This document shows positions 16,116-25,297 of a stretch of DNA of 64,000 nucleotides, piece after piece. Every line of letters starts with the position of its first letter. Position 1 is the stretch's first letter. Below the pieces are notes generated by a model. The model saw only the letters and a program-made list of their open reading frames with translations, was not told the origin of the DNA and ran no database searches. Position numbers and translations under genes: made by a program. The stretch lies in assembly GCF_049803795.1 (NCBI RefSeq), contig NZ_JBNAGJ010000010.1, positions 29,614 to 93,613 on the forward strand, in the 5' to 3' direction. Origin of the DNA: Thalassobius sp002708925 (GTDB taxonomy: Bacteria; Pseudomonadota; Alphaproteobacteria; Rhodobacterales; Rhodobacteraceae).

Positions 16116-17249
16116 TTGGCCAGATTCGACAGATATATGCTGTCTCAGCTTATGGTCCTGTTTGGATTCTTTTCGCTGGTGCTGGTGTCCGTTTATTGGA
16201 TTAACCGGGCCGTGCGCCTGTTCGATAAGCTGATTGGCGATGGGCAGTCGGCCTTTGTTTTCCTGGAATTCACCGCGCTGACCCTGCCTAATGTGATCCG
16301 GCTGGTGCTGCCGATGGCGGCGTTTGCGGCCTCGGTTTACGTGACCAACCGGCTGAGCAGCGAATCCGAGCTGGTGGTGATGCAGGCCACGGGCTACAGC
16401 CCCTGGCGTCTGGCGCGTCCGGTGGTCACCTATGGGCTGATCGTGGGGCTGATGATGTCGGCGCTGACGCATCTTCTGGTGCCTGCCAGCCTGTACCAAA
16501 TGCAGCAGCGCGAGGCCGAGATCGCCGAAAACGTCACCGCCAAACTGCTGACCGAGGGCACGTTCCTGCATCCTACTGACGGGGTGACGTTCTTCATCCG
16601 TGAAATCACCCCCGATGGCGCGCTGGAGGATGTGTTCCTGTCGGATCGCCGCCGCGAGGACCGCGCCCAGACATACACGGCCACCCGTGCCTATCTGGCC
16701 AATCAGGATGGCGCGGTCAAACTGGTGATGCTGGACGGGATGGCGCAAAGCTTTACCCGCGACGGCAACCGGCTGTTTACCACGCATTTCACCGATTTTT
16801 CCTATGACATCACCGGCCTGATCCGCAAAACCGAGGCCCAGACCCGCGGCGTGCGCCATACCGGCACGCTGGAGATGCTGCGCTTTCCCGGCCGGATCGC
16901 GGCCGAAACCGGCGAAACCGTTGGCCGCGTCATCGAAGAGGCGCACGGAAGGATCAACCAGGCCTTCTTGTGCCTGGCGGCGGCCCTGATCGGGTTCGCC
17001 ACGCTCTTGGTGGGCAGTTTCTCGCGCTTCGGCGTCTGGCGGCAGATCGTGGCGGCGCTGGTGCTGCTGGTGCTGGTGAAACTGGTCGAGGGCGTCTCGG
17101 CCGATGCGGTGCAGGCCACCCCGGCCATGTGGCCGCTGGCCTATGCGCCCTCGGTGGCGGGTATCGCGATGGCCGCCGGGCTGCTGGCCTGGGCCGGACG
17201 CAGCCGCCGCCCCCGCAAGCCCCACCCCCTGCCGGAGGCCCCGGCATGA
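16116..17249 (+). CDS. lptF: LPS export permease LptF
   Basis: A 377-residue YjgP/YjgQ permease with six membrane segments split by a periplasmic beta-jellyroll (about 130-270). The N-terminus MARFDRYMLSQLMVLFGFFSLVLVSVYWINR matches the family. With LptG and the LptB ATPase it extracts lipopolysaccharide from the inner membrane. The start appears to be TTG at 16116 behind a GGGGGG run; the next choice, ATG 16137, would remove the conserved RFDRY segment. First gene of a chain to rsmA. Confidence 0.93.
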   Translation: MARFDRYMLSQLMVLFGFFSLVLVSVYWINRAVRLFDKLIGDGQSAFVFLEFTALTLPNVIRLVLPMAAFAASVYVTNRLSSESELVVMQATGYSPWRLARPVVTYGLIVGLMMSALTHLLVPASLYQMQQREAEIAENVTAKLLTEGTFLHPTDGVTFFIREITPDGALEDVFLSDRRREDRAQTYTATRAYLANQDGAVKLVMLDGMAQSFTRDGNRLFTTHFTDFSYDITGLIRKTEAQTRGVRHTGTLEMLRFPGRIAAETGETVGRVIEEAHGRINQAFLCLAAALIGFATLLVGSFSRFGVWRQIVAALVLLVLVKLVEGVSADAVQATPAMWPLAYAPSVAGIAMAAGLLAWAGRSRRPRKPHPLPEAPA

Positions 17250-18343
17250 CGCTCTATTTCTATTTCGCGCGCAAATTCGCACTGATCTTTCTGGGCATTC
17301 TGGGCGTGTTTTTCCTGCTGATGACCATGATTGATCTGGTCGAGCAGATCAGCCGGTTTTCGGCCCTGGGCGTGGCCTTGCCGCAGATTGTCGAGCTGAC
17401 GCTGCTGAACACGCCGCAGGCGATCTACAATATCCTGCCGCTGGTGATGATTCTGGCGACGATTGCGCTGTTTCTGGGGCTGGCGCGCTCGTCTGAATTG
17501 GTGGTGACGCGGGCGGCCGGGCGCTCGGCGCTGCGCAGCCTTCTGGCCCCGATTTCCGTGGCCGCGCTGATCGGCGTTCTGGCTGTGGCGATGTTCAATC
17601 CGATCGTCGCGGCGACCTCGAAACGCTATTCCGAACTGTATGAATCCTATCGCAACGAGGGCGCGGATATTCTGTCGATCAGCTCTGAGGGGCTGTGGCT
17701 GCGCCAAGGCGGGCGCGAGGGGCAGACGGTGATCCGCGCCGCCAGCGCCAATCCCGACGGGACCACGCTGTTTGACGTGACTTTTCTGGCCTATGCGCCC
17801 GAAGGCGGGCCGTTCCGCCGCATTCAGGCCGAAAGCGCCACCCTGCTGGACGGTGCCTGGGCGTTGACGAACGCCAAGGTCTGGCCGCTGACCGCCGGTC
17901 TGAACCCCGAGGCCGGGGCCAAGACGCATGACACGCTCAGCCTGCCCTCGACCCTGACTCAGGACCGGATTCGCGATAGTTTCGGCACGCCGGGCGTGAT
18001 TTCCGTCTGGGATCTGCCGCGCTATATCCAGCAGCTGCAAGAGGCCGGGTTCTCGGCCCGCCGCCACGCCGTCTGGCTGCAAATGGAGCTGGCCCGGCCG
18101 CTGTTCCTGATGGCCATGGTGCTGATCGCCTCGGCCTTTACCATGCGACACACGCGGTTTGGGCACACGGGGATTGCGGTGCTGACGGCGATCATGCTGG
18201 GTTTCAGCCTGTATTACATCCGCAATTTTGCGCAGATCCTGGGGGAAAACGGACAGATTCCCGTGATGTTGGCCGCCTGGGCCCCGCCTGCGGCCTCGGT
18301 GCTCTTGGCGCTTGGGCTGCTTCTGCATATGGAGGACGGATGA
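17246..18343 (+). CDS. lptG: LPS export permease LptG
   Basis: A 365-residue partner of LptF with the same layout of three membrane helices, a periplasmic domain, and three more helices. The ATG at 17246 overlaps the lptF stop by 4 bp (ATGA), which favours coupled translation in equal amounts; the upstream open frame is a shadow of lptF. The N-terminus MTLYFYFARKFALIFLGILG matches the family. Confidence 0.93.
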   Translation: MTLYFYFARKFALIFLGILGVFFLLMTMIDLVEQISRFSALGVALPQIVELTLLNTPQAIYNILPLVMILATIALFLGLARSSELVVTRAAGRSALRSLLAPISVAALIGVLAVAMFNPIVAATSKRYSELYESYRNEGADILSISSEGLWLRQGGREGQTVIRAASANPDGTTLFDVTFLAYAPEGGPFRRIQAESATLLDGAWALTNAKVWPLTAGLNPEAGAKTHDTLSLPSTLTQDRIRDSFGTPGVISVWDLPRYIQQLQEAGFSARRHAVWLQMELARPLFLMAMVLIASAFTMRHTRFGHTGIAVLTAIMLGFSLYYIRNFAQILGENGQIPVMLAAWAPPAASVLLALGLLLHMEDG

Positions 18344-20520
18344 GCCGTAAATTCGCCCCCCCGGCCGCGCTGGCCCTGATCGGCGCGCTGGCCCTCTTGC
18401 CTGTTTCTGCCGCTGCGCAAGGCGCTGAGACTGAAACCAGCCCCCCTGCGGTGCTGGTGGCCGACAGCCTGTCCCTGTCCGGCCGCACCCGGCTGATCGC
18501 GCAGGGCCATGTGGAGGTCATGCACGGCAACGCCCGCCTGAAAGCCGCGCGGATCGAATATGACCGCACCAAGGATCAACTGATCATCACCGGCCCGATC
18601 ACCCTGACCGAGGGCGAGGATACCGTGATCCTTGCGGGCTCGGGCGAGTTGGACAGCAAGCTGGAAAACGGCATCCTGCGCGGCGCGCGCATGGTGTTCG
18701 AACAGCAGGTGCAGCTGGCCGCCAATCAGATCAACCGCATCGGCGGGCGCTATACGCAGCTTTACAAGGTGGCGGCGACCTCGTGTCAGGTGTGCAATTC
18801 CAACACGCCCCCCGTCTGGCAAATCCGCGCCCAGCGGACGATCCACGATCAGCAGGAACGCCAGCTCTATTTCGAAAACGCGCAGTTGCGGCTGCTGGAT
18901 GTGCCGGTGATGTGGCTGCCCCGGATGCGCCTGCCCGACCCTACGCTGGAACGCGCCAGCGGGTTTCTGATTCCCTCGTTGAAACAAAGCTCGGAACTGG
19001 GGCTGGGGATTCGAATCCCCTATTTCATCAAGATCGGCGATCACAAAGACCTGACGCTAACCCCTTATCTGTCGGCTGAAACCACCACGCTGGAATGGCG
19101 CTATCGGCAGGCCTTTCGCACCGGGCGTATCGAATTCGAAGGTGCGCTGACGGATGACACCCTTCTGCCGGGCGAGCAGCGCGGCTATGTTTTTGCCGAC
19201 GGGCTGTTCGATCTGCCACAGGATTACAAACTGTCCTTCGGCATCGAAGCCGTGACCGACCGCGCCTATCTGCTGGATTACCTGTATTCCGAAAAGGACC
19301 GCCTGAAGAGCGAGATCGCCGTCACCCGCGTCAAACGCGATGAATACCGGCGGGCGGCTCTGGTGTCCTTTCAGACGCTGCGCGAGGGCGAGGATAACTC
19401 GACCATCCCGACGATCATCGGAGATCTGGAATACGAGCGCCGGCTGTTCCCGGCCCGTCTGGGCGGCGAGCTGCGCCTGAACCTGGCCAGCCACGCGCAT
19501 TACCGTTACTCGGATCTGGCCACGGACGGGCCGGACAGCGACATCTGGGGCGACGGGCGCGATGTCAGCCGGGCCGAGATGTCCGCCCAATGGCTGCGCA
19601 GCTGGAGCTTTGGGCCCGGCATTCAGGCGGAATTCATGGCCGGGGCCTCGGTGGATGCCTATACGGTGCGGCAAGACGCGGTGGCCGCAATCAATAACGA
19701 GGTGCTGCTGACCCCGCAGACCGCGCTGACCCTGCGCTGGCCCTGGCTGAAAACCGGACGGGGGGGCACGGTTCATGTGGTGGAGCCCGTGCTGATGATG
19801 GGCTGGGTTGGCGGCGACGGGCTGGACATTCCCAATGACGAAAGCACCCGCGTCGAATTTGACGAGGGCAATCTGCTGTCCCTGTCGCATTTCCCCGCCC
19901 CTGACCGGCGCGCGCGCGGTGCGGCGGCCGCGATCGGGCTGAACTGGACGCGCACGGCGGCCAGCGGCTGGGGCTCGACCCTGACCCTGGGCCAGGTTCT
20001 GCGCGAGGACGAGGACGCCGCGTTCTCGCAAACCTCGGGGCTGTCGGGCACGCGCTCGGATCTGCTGGTGGCGGCGCAGCTGCGCAATGACAAGGGGCTG
20101 AACCTGACCGCCCGCGCTCTGATGGGCAGCGGCGCCGATCTGCACAAGGCCGAGGCCCGCGCCAGCTGGCAGACCTCGAAATCGGGGTTCGGGCTGTCCT
20201 ATGTCTGGCTGGGCGCCGATGCGGACGAGGACCGCGCCAACACGGTGTCCGAATGGTCCCTGGACGGGTATCACCGTTTTTCCCGGCACTGGTCGGGGAC
20301 GGCCAACTGGCGCTATGATGTGGCCGACCGCCGCGCCACCGAGGCCGCCCTGGGTTTGCGCTATATGAACGAATGTATCGAGGTAAACATGTCCCTGTCG
20401 CGGCGCTTTACCAGTTCGACGATTGTTGATCCGTCAACGAATTTCGGCTTTACCGTGGGTCTAAGGGGGTTTAGCGCTGGCAGCAATGATCGCAGCTATA
20501 CCCGCACCTGTAGGAACTAA
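18340..20520 (+). CDS. lptD: LPS-assembly outer-membrane protein LptD
   Basis: A 726-residue protein with a signal peptide (residues 1-27, ending AAAQG). An N-terminal OstA-like beta-jellyroll (about 35-140) is followed by a long beta-barrel and an aromatic/polar C-terminal strand ending YTRTCRN. Cysteines at 149 and 152 (SCQVCNS) and near the C-terminus (NECIEV and Cys724) can form the interdomain disulfides needed for LptD maturation. It inserts LPS into the outer leaflet together with LptE, which is not encoded nearby. It overlaps lptG by 4 bp. Confidence 0.94.
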   Translation: MSRKFAPPAALALIGALALLPVSAAAQGAETETSPPAVLVADSLSLSGRTRLIAQGHVEVMHGNARLKAARIEYDRTKDQLIITGPITLTEGEDTVILAGSGELDSKLENGILRGARMVFEQQVQLAANQINRIGGRYTQLYKVAATSCQVCNSNTPPVWQIRAQRTIHDQQERQLYFENAQLRLLDVPVMWLPRMRLPDPTLERASGFLIPSLKQSSELGLGIRIPYFIKIGDHKDLTLTPYLSAETTTLEWRYRQAFRTGRIEFEGALTDDTLLPGEQRGYVFADGLFDLPQDYKLSFGIEAVTDRAYLLDYLYSEKDRLKSEIAVTRVKRDEYRRAALVSFQTLREGEDNSTIPTIIGDLEYERRLFPARLGGELRLNLASHAHYRYSDLATDGPDSDIWGDGRDVSRAEMSAQWLRSWSFGPGIQAEFMAGASVDAYTVRQDAVAAINNEVLLTPQTALTLRWPWLKTGRGGTVHVVEPVLMMGWVGGDGLDIPNDESTRVEFDEGNLLSLSHFPAPDRRARGAAAAIGLNWTRTAASGWGSTLTLGQVLREDEDAAFSQTSGLSGTRSDLLVAAQLRNDKGLNLTARALMGSGADLHKAEARASWQTSKSGFGLSYVWLGADADEDRANTVSEWSLDGYHRFSRHWSGTANWRYDVADRRATEAALGLRYMNECIEVNMSLSRRFTSSTIVDPSTNFGFTVGLRGFSAGSNDRSYTRTCRN

Positions 20521-20523
20521 AGG

Positions 20524-21753
20524 ATGACAAAATTGACCATGCGCCGGATTTTCCTTGCTCTTTTCGCCTGTGCCCTGGCTGTGACCAGCTTTGGGGCCGC
20601 CCAGGCGCAAAGCCCGTTTTCCCCCGCGATCCGGGTCAATGACCGCGCGATCACCTATTATGAGATCGACCAGCGCATCATGCTGATGGAGGCGCTCAGC
20701 GCGCCCGGCGATCTGCCCAAGGAAGCGCGCAAACAGCTGATCGAGGACCGCCTGAAACTGGATGCGGCCTTTGCCATCGGGGTGAATATCACCGAGGAAA
20801 TGATCACCGCCGGCATCAAGGATTTCGCCGGCCGGGCCAAGATGACGCCGGAAAAATTCATGGACTATCTGGCCAGCAAGGGCGTCGCGCGGCAAACCTT
20901 CGAGGATTTCCTGTTCTCGGGCCTGGCCTGGCGCGAGGTGGTGCGGGCCAAGTTTGCCTCGCGGCTGGCCGTCACGGACGAGGACATCGACAAGGCGCAG
21001 CGCGCGCTGGCCAATAACAGCTCTACCCAGGTGCTGCTGTCCGAGATTTTCATCCCCGTCCCCCAGGGCCGCGAGGATGAAGCGATGGAACTGGCGCTGC
21101 TGATCCAGAAAGACCAGACTTTTGCCGGGTTTGCCGCCAATGCCAAACGCTATTCGCGCGGGCGCACCCGCGAACAGGGCGGCAAGATCAACTGGATGCC
21201 GTTGACGAACTTGCCGCCGCAGCTGCGCCCCGTCATCATGGCGCTCAAACCCGCAGAGATCACCCAGCCTCTGCCCGTTCAGGGGGCGCTGGCGCTGTTC
21301 CAGATGCGCTCGGTCGGGGAAAGCGCCTATCGCGCCCCGGCGATTGCGGCGATTGAATATGCGGCGCTGCGGATTGCCGGCGGGCATACCCCCGAGGCTC
21401 TGACCAGCGCGCAAAAGATCATGGATCAGGCCGATACCTGCGATGATCTTTATGGTCTGGTCCAGGGGCAGCCCGAGGAAAACCTGACCCGCGTCACCCT
21501 GAAACCCGGTGAGATCCCCCGCGACATTGCCCTAGAACTGGCGAAAATGGACAAGGGCGAATTTTCAACCGCCCTGACGCGCAACGACGGTCAGACGCTG
21601 ATGCTGCTGATGATGTGCGGGCGCACCCCGGCCCTGACCGAGGATGCCTCGCGCGAGGAACTGACCGCCCAGCTGCGCAACCGCCGCGCCGAGGCCCTGG
21701 CCAATGGCTATCTGGAACAGCTGCGCGCCGACGCCCGGATCATCGAGGAATGA
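20524..21753 (+). CDS. surA: Periplasmic chaperone/peptidyl-prolyl isomerase SurA
   Basis: A 409-residue SurA-like protein. Signal peptide 1-29 (ending AQAQS), N-terminal SurA chaperone domain (INDRAITYYEIDQRIMLMEAL style), then a parvulin domain around 170-270 (LSEIFIPVPQGRED, SRGRTREQGGKINWMPLTNLPPQLRPVI). SurA escorts outer-membrane barrels such as LptD to the BAM machine, which explains its place directly after lptD (3-bp gap). Confidence 0.92.
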   Translation: MTKLTMRRIFLALFACALAVTSFGAAQAQSPFSPAIRVNDRAITYYEIDQRIMLMEALSAPGDLPKEARKQLIEDRLKLDAAFAIGVNITEEMITAGIKDFAGRAKMTPEKFMDYLASKGVARQTFEDFLFSGLAWREVVRAKFASRLAVTDEDIDKAQRALANNSSTQVLLSEIFIPVPQGREDEAMELALLIQKDQTFAGFAANAKRYSRGRTREQGGKINWMPLTNLPPQLRPVIMALKPAEITQPLPVQGALALFQMRSVGESAYRAPAIAAIEYAALRIAGGHTPEALTSAQKIMDQADTCDDLYGLVQGQPEENLTRVTLKPGEIPRDIALELAKMDKGEFSTALTRNDGQTLMLLMMCGRTPALTEDASREELTAQLRNRRAEALANGYLEQLRADARIIEE

Positions 21754-22727
21754 GCCTTCCCATCGCGCTCAGCTGCGGGGAACCGGCAGGCGTCGGCCCT
21801 GAAATCGCGGCCAAGGCCTGGGCCAGCCTGCGCGCCGATCTGCCGTTTTTCTACATCGGCGATCCGCGTCATCTGCCCGCTGGCACCCCCGTTACGGAAA
21901 TCCGCACCCCCGCCGAGGCCGCGCAGGCCGCGCCCCATGCTCTGCCCGTTCTGCCGCATCGTTTCGCCGCCCCCGCCACGCCCGGACAGCCCGATCCGGC
22001 CAACGCGCAAGGCGTGATTGACGTGATCGCGCGCGGGGTGGATCTGGTGCAATCGGGTCAGGCAAGCGCGCTGACCACGGCGCCGATCCACAAAAAGGCG
22101 CTGAAAGACGGCGCCGGGTTTGCCTATCCGGGCCACACCGAATATCTGGCCGCTCTGGGCCGGGTTCAGCGCGTGGTGATGATGCTGGCCTGCTCGCAAT
22201 TGCGCGTCGTGCCCACCACCATCCACGAAGCCATCGCCGATGTGCCCAAGCTGCTGACCCCCGCGCTGCTAAGCGAAACCCTGCGTATCACCCATGCCGC
22301 CCTGAAGCGCGATTTCGCACTGCCGAACCCGCGTCTGGCGGTTGCCGGCCTGAACCCCCATGCTGGCGAAGGCGGCGCGATGGGCACCGAGGAAATCACC
22401 CTGATCACCCCCGTTCTGGATCAGCTGCGCGCCGAAGGGATGGACATCGCGGGGCCCCTGTCCGCCGACACGATGTTCCACCCGGCGGCCCGTGCCCGCT
22501 ATGACGCGGCGATCTGCATGTATCACGATCAGGCGCTGATCCCGATCAAGACGCTGGATTTCGCGGGCGGGGTGAATGTGACGCTGGGCCTGCCGTTTAT
22601 CCGCACCTCGCCCGATCACGGCACGGCCTTCGACATTGCCGGGCGCGGGATTGCGGATGCCAATTCCCTGATCGAGGCGCTGAAACTGGCTCGCCAGATG
22701 GGCCGCGCCAGAAAGGCATCCGCATGA
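21750..22727 (+). CDS. pdxA: 4-hydroxythreonine-4-phosphate dehydrogenase
   Basis: A 325-residue PdxA of pyridoxal-phosphate synthesis. The N-terminus ALSCGEPAGVGPEIAAKAW and the metal ligands in GHTEYLA, HDQALIPIKT and RTSPDHGTAFDIAG are present. It oxidises and decarboxylates 4-phosphohydroxy-L-threonine with NAD. The ATG at 21750 overlaps the surA stop by 4 bp; the earlier open frame reads surA out of frame. surA-pdxA-rsmA order is conserved from alpha- to gammaproteobacteria. Confidence 0.95.
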   Translation: MSLPIALSCGEPAGVGPEIAAKAWASLRADLPFFYIGDPRHLPAGTPVTEIRTPAEAAQAAPHALPVLPHRFAAPATPGQPDPANAQGVIDVIARGVDLVQSGQASALTTAPIHKKALKDGAGFAYPGHTEYLAALGRVQRVVMMLACSQLRVVPTTIHEAIADVPKLLTPALLSETLRITHAALKRDFALPNPRLAVAGLNPHAGEGGAMGTEEITLITPVLDQLRAEGMDIAGPLSADTMFHPAARARYDAAICMYHDQALIPIKTLDFAGGVNVTLGLPFIRTSPDHGTAFDIAGRGIADANSLIEALKLARQMGRARKASA

Positions 22728-23563
22728 GCGGCATCGACACGCTTCCTCCGCTGCGACAAGTGATTGAAACCCATGGGATCGCGGCCAAAAAATCGCTGGG
22801 GCAGAACTTTCTTCTGGATCTGAACCTGACCGCGAAAATCGCGCGGCTGGCCGGGGATCTGGCCCAAAGCGACGTGCTGGAGATCGGCCCCGGCCCCGGC
22901 GGGCTGACCCGCGGGCTGCTGGCCGAGGGCGCGCGCCGTGTGCTGGCCATCGAAAAAGACCCCCGCTGTATGCCCGCTCTGGCTGAAATCGCCCAGGCCT
23001 ATCCCGGCCGCTTGCAGGTGATCAACGGCGACGCGCTGGAGGTGGACCCGCTGGCGCATCTGACGCCGCCCATCCGCATCGCGGCGAACCTGCCCTATAA
23101 TGTCGGCACCGAGCTGCTGGTGCGCTGGCTGACGCCCAAGGACTGGCCGCCCTTCTGGTCATCCCTGACGCTGATGTTCCAAAAAGAGGTGGCGCAGCGG
23201 ATCGTCGCGCAGCCGGGCTCCAAGGCTTATGGCCGGCTGGCGATTCTGGCGCAATGGCGCACGGATACGCAGATCGTGCTGCACCTGCCCCCCGAGGCTT
23301 TCAGCCCGCCGCCCAAGGTGCATTCCGCCGTGGTGCATCTGACTGCCCTGCCCCAGCCGCGTTTCCCCGCCGATGCCAAAACGCTGGAACGCGTGGTCGC
23401 CAAAGCGTTCAATCAGCGGCGCAAGATGCTGCGCGCGGCCCTCAAGGGGATTGCCCCGGATCTGGAGGATCGCCTGATCGCTGCGGGCATCAAACCGACG
23501 GACCGGGCCGAGACTGTCTCGCTTGAGCAATTCTGCGCGCTGGCCCGCATTCTGAAAACCTGA
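22724..23563 (+). CDS. rsmA: 16S rRNA (adenine1518/1519-N6) dimethyltransferase
   Basis: A 279-residue KsgA/RsmA. The SAM-binding block is VLEIGPGPGGLTRGLL, the substrate motif NLPYNVGTELLVRW, and the N-terminus has KKSLGQNFLLDLN. It dimethylates two adjacent adenines in helix 45 of 16S rRNA late in 30S assembly. It overlaps pdxA by 4 bp and is the last gene of the lptF-rsmA chain. Confidence 0.95.
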   Translation: MSGIDTLPPLRQVIETHGIAAKKSLGQNFLLDLNLTAKIARLAGDLAQSDVLEIGPGPGGLTRGLLAEGARRVLAIEKDPRCMPALAEIAQAYPGRLQVINGDALEVDPLAHLTPPIRIAANLPYNVGTELLVRWLTPKDWPPFWSSLTLMFQKEVAQRIVAQPGSKAYGRLAILAQWRTDTQIVLHLPPEAFSPPPKVHSAVVHLTALPQPRFPADAKTLERVVAKAFNQRRKMLRAALKGIAPDLEDRLIAAGIKPTDRAETVSLEQFCALARILKT

Positions 23564-23593
23564 AATGAAAAACGCGAGGGCAAAGCCCCCGCG
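23563..23593 (-). terminator. Terminator of the DUF4167 gene
   Basis: On the minus strand CGCGGGGGC-TTT-GCCCTCGCG (one mismatch) is followed by TTTTTCATTT. The T-tract is only on this strand, so it serves the minus-strand gene ending at 23618 rather than rsmA; the run ends at the rsmA stop codon. Confidence 0.78.
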
Positions 23594-23617
23594 CTGATCC
23601 GATGAAATACCGGTGTC

Positions 23618-24223
23618 TTACTCGGCCGCTTCGGGCGCCGGTGGCTGCTGAGGCGGCGTGACATCCCCATTCTCGGCCTTGGGCGCATCTTTGTCCGCCT
23701 TTTTGGCGCGCGGTTTGCGCGGCGAAGACGCGCGGGTGCGTTTGGGTTTGGGCGCGTCCTCGGCCGGTTGGCTTTCGGGGGTTTCCACCAGCCCGCTTTC
23801 GCCAGTATCGCCCATATCCATCACGTCCGGCTGCTCGCCCGCGCCCTTATCGGCGGCGGCTTTCTTACCGGCCTCGGCGGCCTCGCGTTCCTGACGGGCG
23901 GCGCGCTCGCGGTCACGTTCGGCCTGACGCTCGCGGTTCTGGCGTTCCTGTTCCTCGCGGCGGGCGTCCTGCTCGCGCTGCGCCTCGGCCAGCATACGCA
24001 GGTAATGTTCGGCGTGCTGCTGGAAGTTTTCCGTGGCCACGCGGTCATTGGCCAGCTGCGCATCGCGGGCCAGCTGATTGTATTTGTCGATGATCTGCTG
24101 CGGCGTGCCGCGCACCTTTCCCTCGGGGCCGTTGCTGTCAAACACGCGGTTGACGATATTGCCCACGGATCGGTTATTGTTGCGGTTCGATTTGGACCGC
24201 GAGCGGCTTTTCGAAGATCTCAT
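23618..24223 (-). CDS. DUF4167 domain protein, highly charged
   Basis: A 201-residue protein. The N-terminal 80 residues form the alphaproteobacterial DUF4167 domain (SRSKSNRNNNRSVGNIVNRVFDSNGPEGKVRG, QQIIDKYNQLARDAQ, QHAEHYLRMLAEAQREQ). The rest is a long charged helix rich in E, R and Q, then a disordered Lys/Pro/Ala tail (PKPKRTRASSPRKPRAKK). The basic ends suggest RNA or DNA binding, but no function is established. Terminators lie on both sides, so it is a single-gene unit. Confidence 0.88.
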   Translation of the reverse strand: MRSSKSRSRSKSNRNNNRSVGNIVNRVFDSNGPEGKVRGTPQQIIDKYNQLARDAQLANDRVATENFQQHAEHYLRMLAEAQREQDARREEQERQNRERQAERDRERAARQEREAAEAGKKAAADKGAGEQPDVMDMGDTGESGLVETPESQPAEDAPKPKRTRASSPRKPRAKKADKDAPKAENGDVTPPQQPPAPEAAE

Positions 24224-24440
24224 ATTCCTGATTTCCAGCCTTCAAAATATTCGAACTGTTGTGCCCGTTTCGCGCCTCTTGCGCTCTCAACATCAGACCG
24301 GATCACAACGATTTTGGCTTGGTGTTGACCGGGACCGCGCCGCAGGTTCCACCGCGCATCCACCGGATCAACACCCCCTGAGTAAAGCCTAAACCGACCG
24401 GGTGACAAGTAGAATCACCGCATTTTCAGCCCAATCAGGT

Positions 24441-24461
24441 AAAAAAAACCTTCCCAAAGGT
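24441..24461 (-). terminator. Terminator of prfA-prmC
   Basis: On the minus strand ACCTT-TGGG-AAGGT is followed by seven further T, 5 bp after the prmC stop codon. The stem is short but the T-tract is strong. Confidence 0.75.
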
Positions 24462-24466
24462 GCATT

Positions 24467-25297
24467 TCAGCCACGGGTTGCCGTGACCACCCGGTCTTTG
24501 CCATCCAAGTCGGGCAGAACCCGAACGTCGCGCCAGTCGTGATCCAAGAAAATCTGTGCAACCTGAGAGCCTTGTCGCCAGCCGATTTCCAAGAGGATGC
24601 GCCCCGCCGGTGCTAGGTAGCCCGGCGCCTGCTGGGCCAGAATGCGGTACGGGCGCAACCCATCCCCCCCCGGAGTCAGCGCCATGTGCGGGTCGTGGTT
24701 CAGTACTTCGGCGGACAGCTCGGTCATTTCTTCGGCAGAAATGTAGGGCGGATTCGACACGATCAAATCAAAGGTGCCCGCGATGCCGCTGAACCAATCG
24801 CTGTGCAAAAATTCGGCGCGGTTCGCCACACCCAGATCGCGCGCGTTTCCCTCGGCCACTTTCAAAGCCGCCTCGCTCAGATCGCCGCCGATCCCGGTGG
24901 CCTGGGGCCGTTCGGCCAGCAGGCTGATCAGGATACACCCCGAGCCGGTGCCCAAATCCAACACAGTTTGAAACTTCTGCGTCAGGGCCTCGGCCACCAG
25001 AATTTCGGTTTCGGGGCGCGGGTCCAGAACCTCTGCGGTCACGCTGAACCTGCGGCCAAAGAAATCGCGATAGCCACGGATCATTGAGGTCGGCTCGCCT
25101 GCGGCGCGGCGCAAGCAATAGCTGACCGCGCGTTCGAAAATGGCCAGATCCAGATCATCATGGGCCATCAGCACCAGCCGTTCATGCGGCACGTCCATCG
25201 CGTGGGCCAGCAGCAGACGGGCCTCACGCGCGGGGGCGTCGATCTGAGCGTTTGCCAAGATTTCGGCCAAAGCGCGCAGCGCCTCTTGGATGCGCAT
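24467..25297 (-). CDS. prmC: Peptide chain release factor N5-glutamine methyltransferase
   Basis: A 276-residue PrmC/HemK. The SAM site is VLDLGTGSGCILISLLAE and the catalytic NPPY motif is in FDLIVSNPPYISAEE. It methylates the Gln of the GGQ motif in release factors, which is exactly the protein encoded just upstream: its ATG directly follows the prfA stop codon. Confidence 0.95.
   Translation of the reverse strand: MRIQEALRALAEILANAQIDAPAREARLLLAHAMDVPHERLVLMAHDDLDLAIFERAVSYCLRRAAGEPTSMIRGYRDFFGRRFSVTAEVLDPRPETEILVAEALTQKFQTVLDLGTGSGCILISLLAERPQATGIGGDLSEAALKVAEGNARDLGVANRAEFLHSDWFSGIAGTFDLIVSNPPYISAEEMTELSAEVLNHDPHMALTPGGDGLRPYRILAQQAPGYLAPAGRILLEIGWRQGSQVAQIFLDHDWRDVRVLPDLDGKDRVVTATRG

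Noticed and set aside
19005..19020. Perfect palindrome GGGGATTCGAATCCCC that looks like a tRNA T-arm
   Set aside because: It lies inside lptD and encodes the conserved LGIRIPYF segment; no acceptor or anticodon stem surrounds it.
24220..24408. 62-codon minus-strand frame ahead of the DUF4167 gene
   Set aside because: It overlaps the DUF4167 start, lacks a ribosome site and matches nothing.
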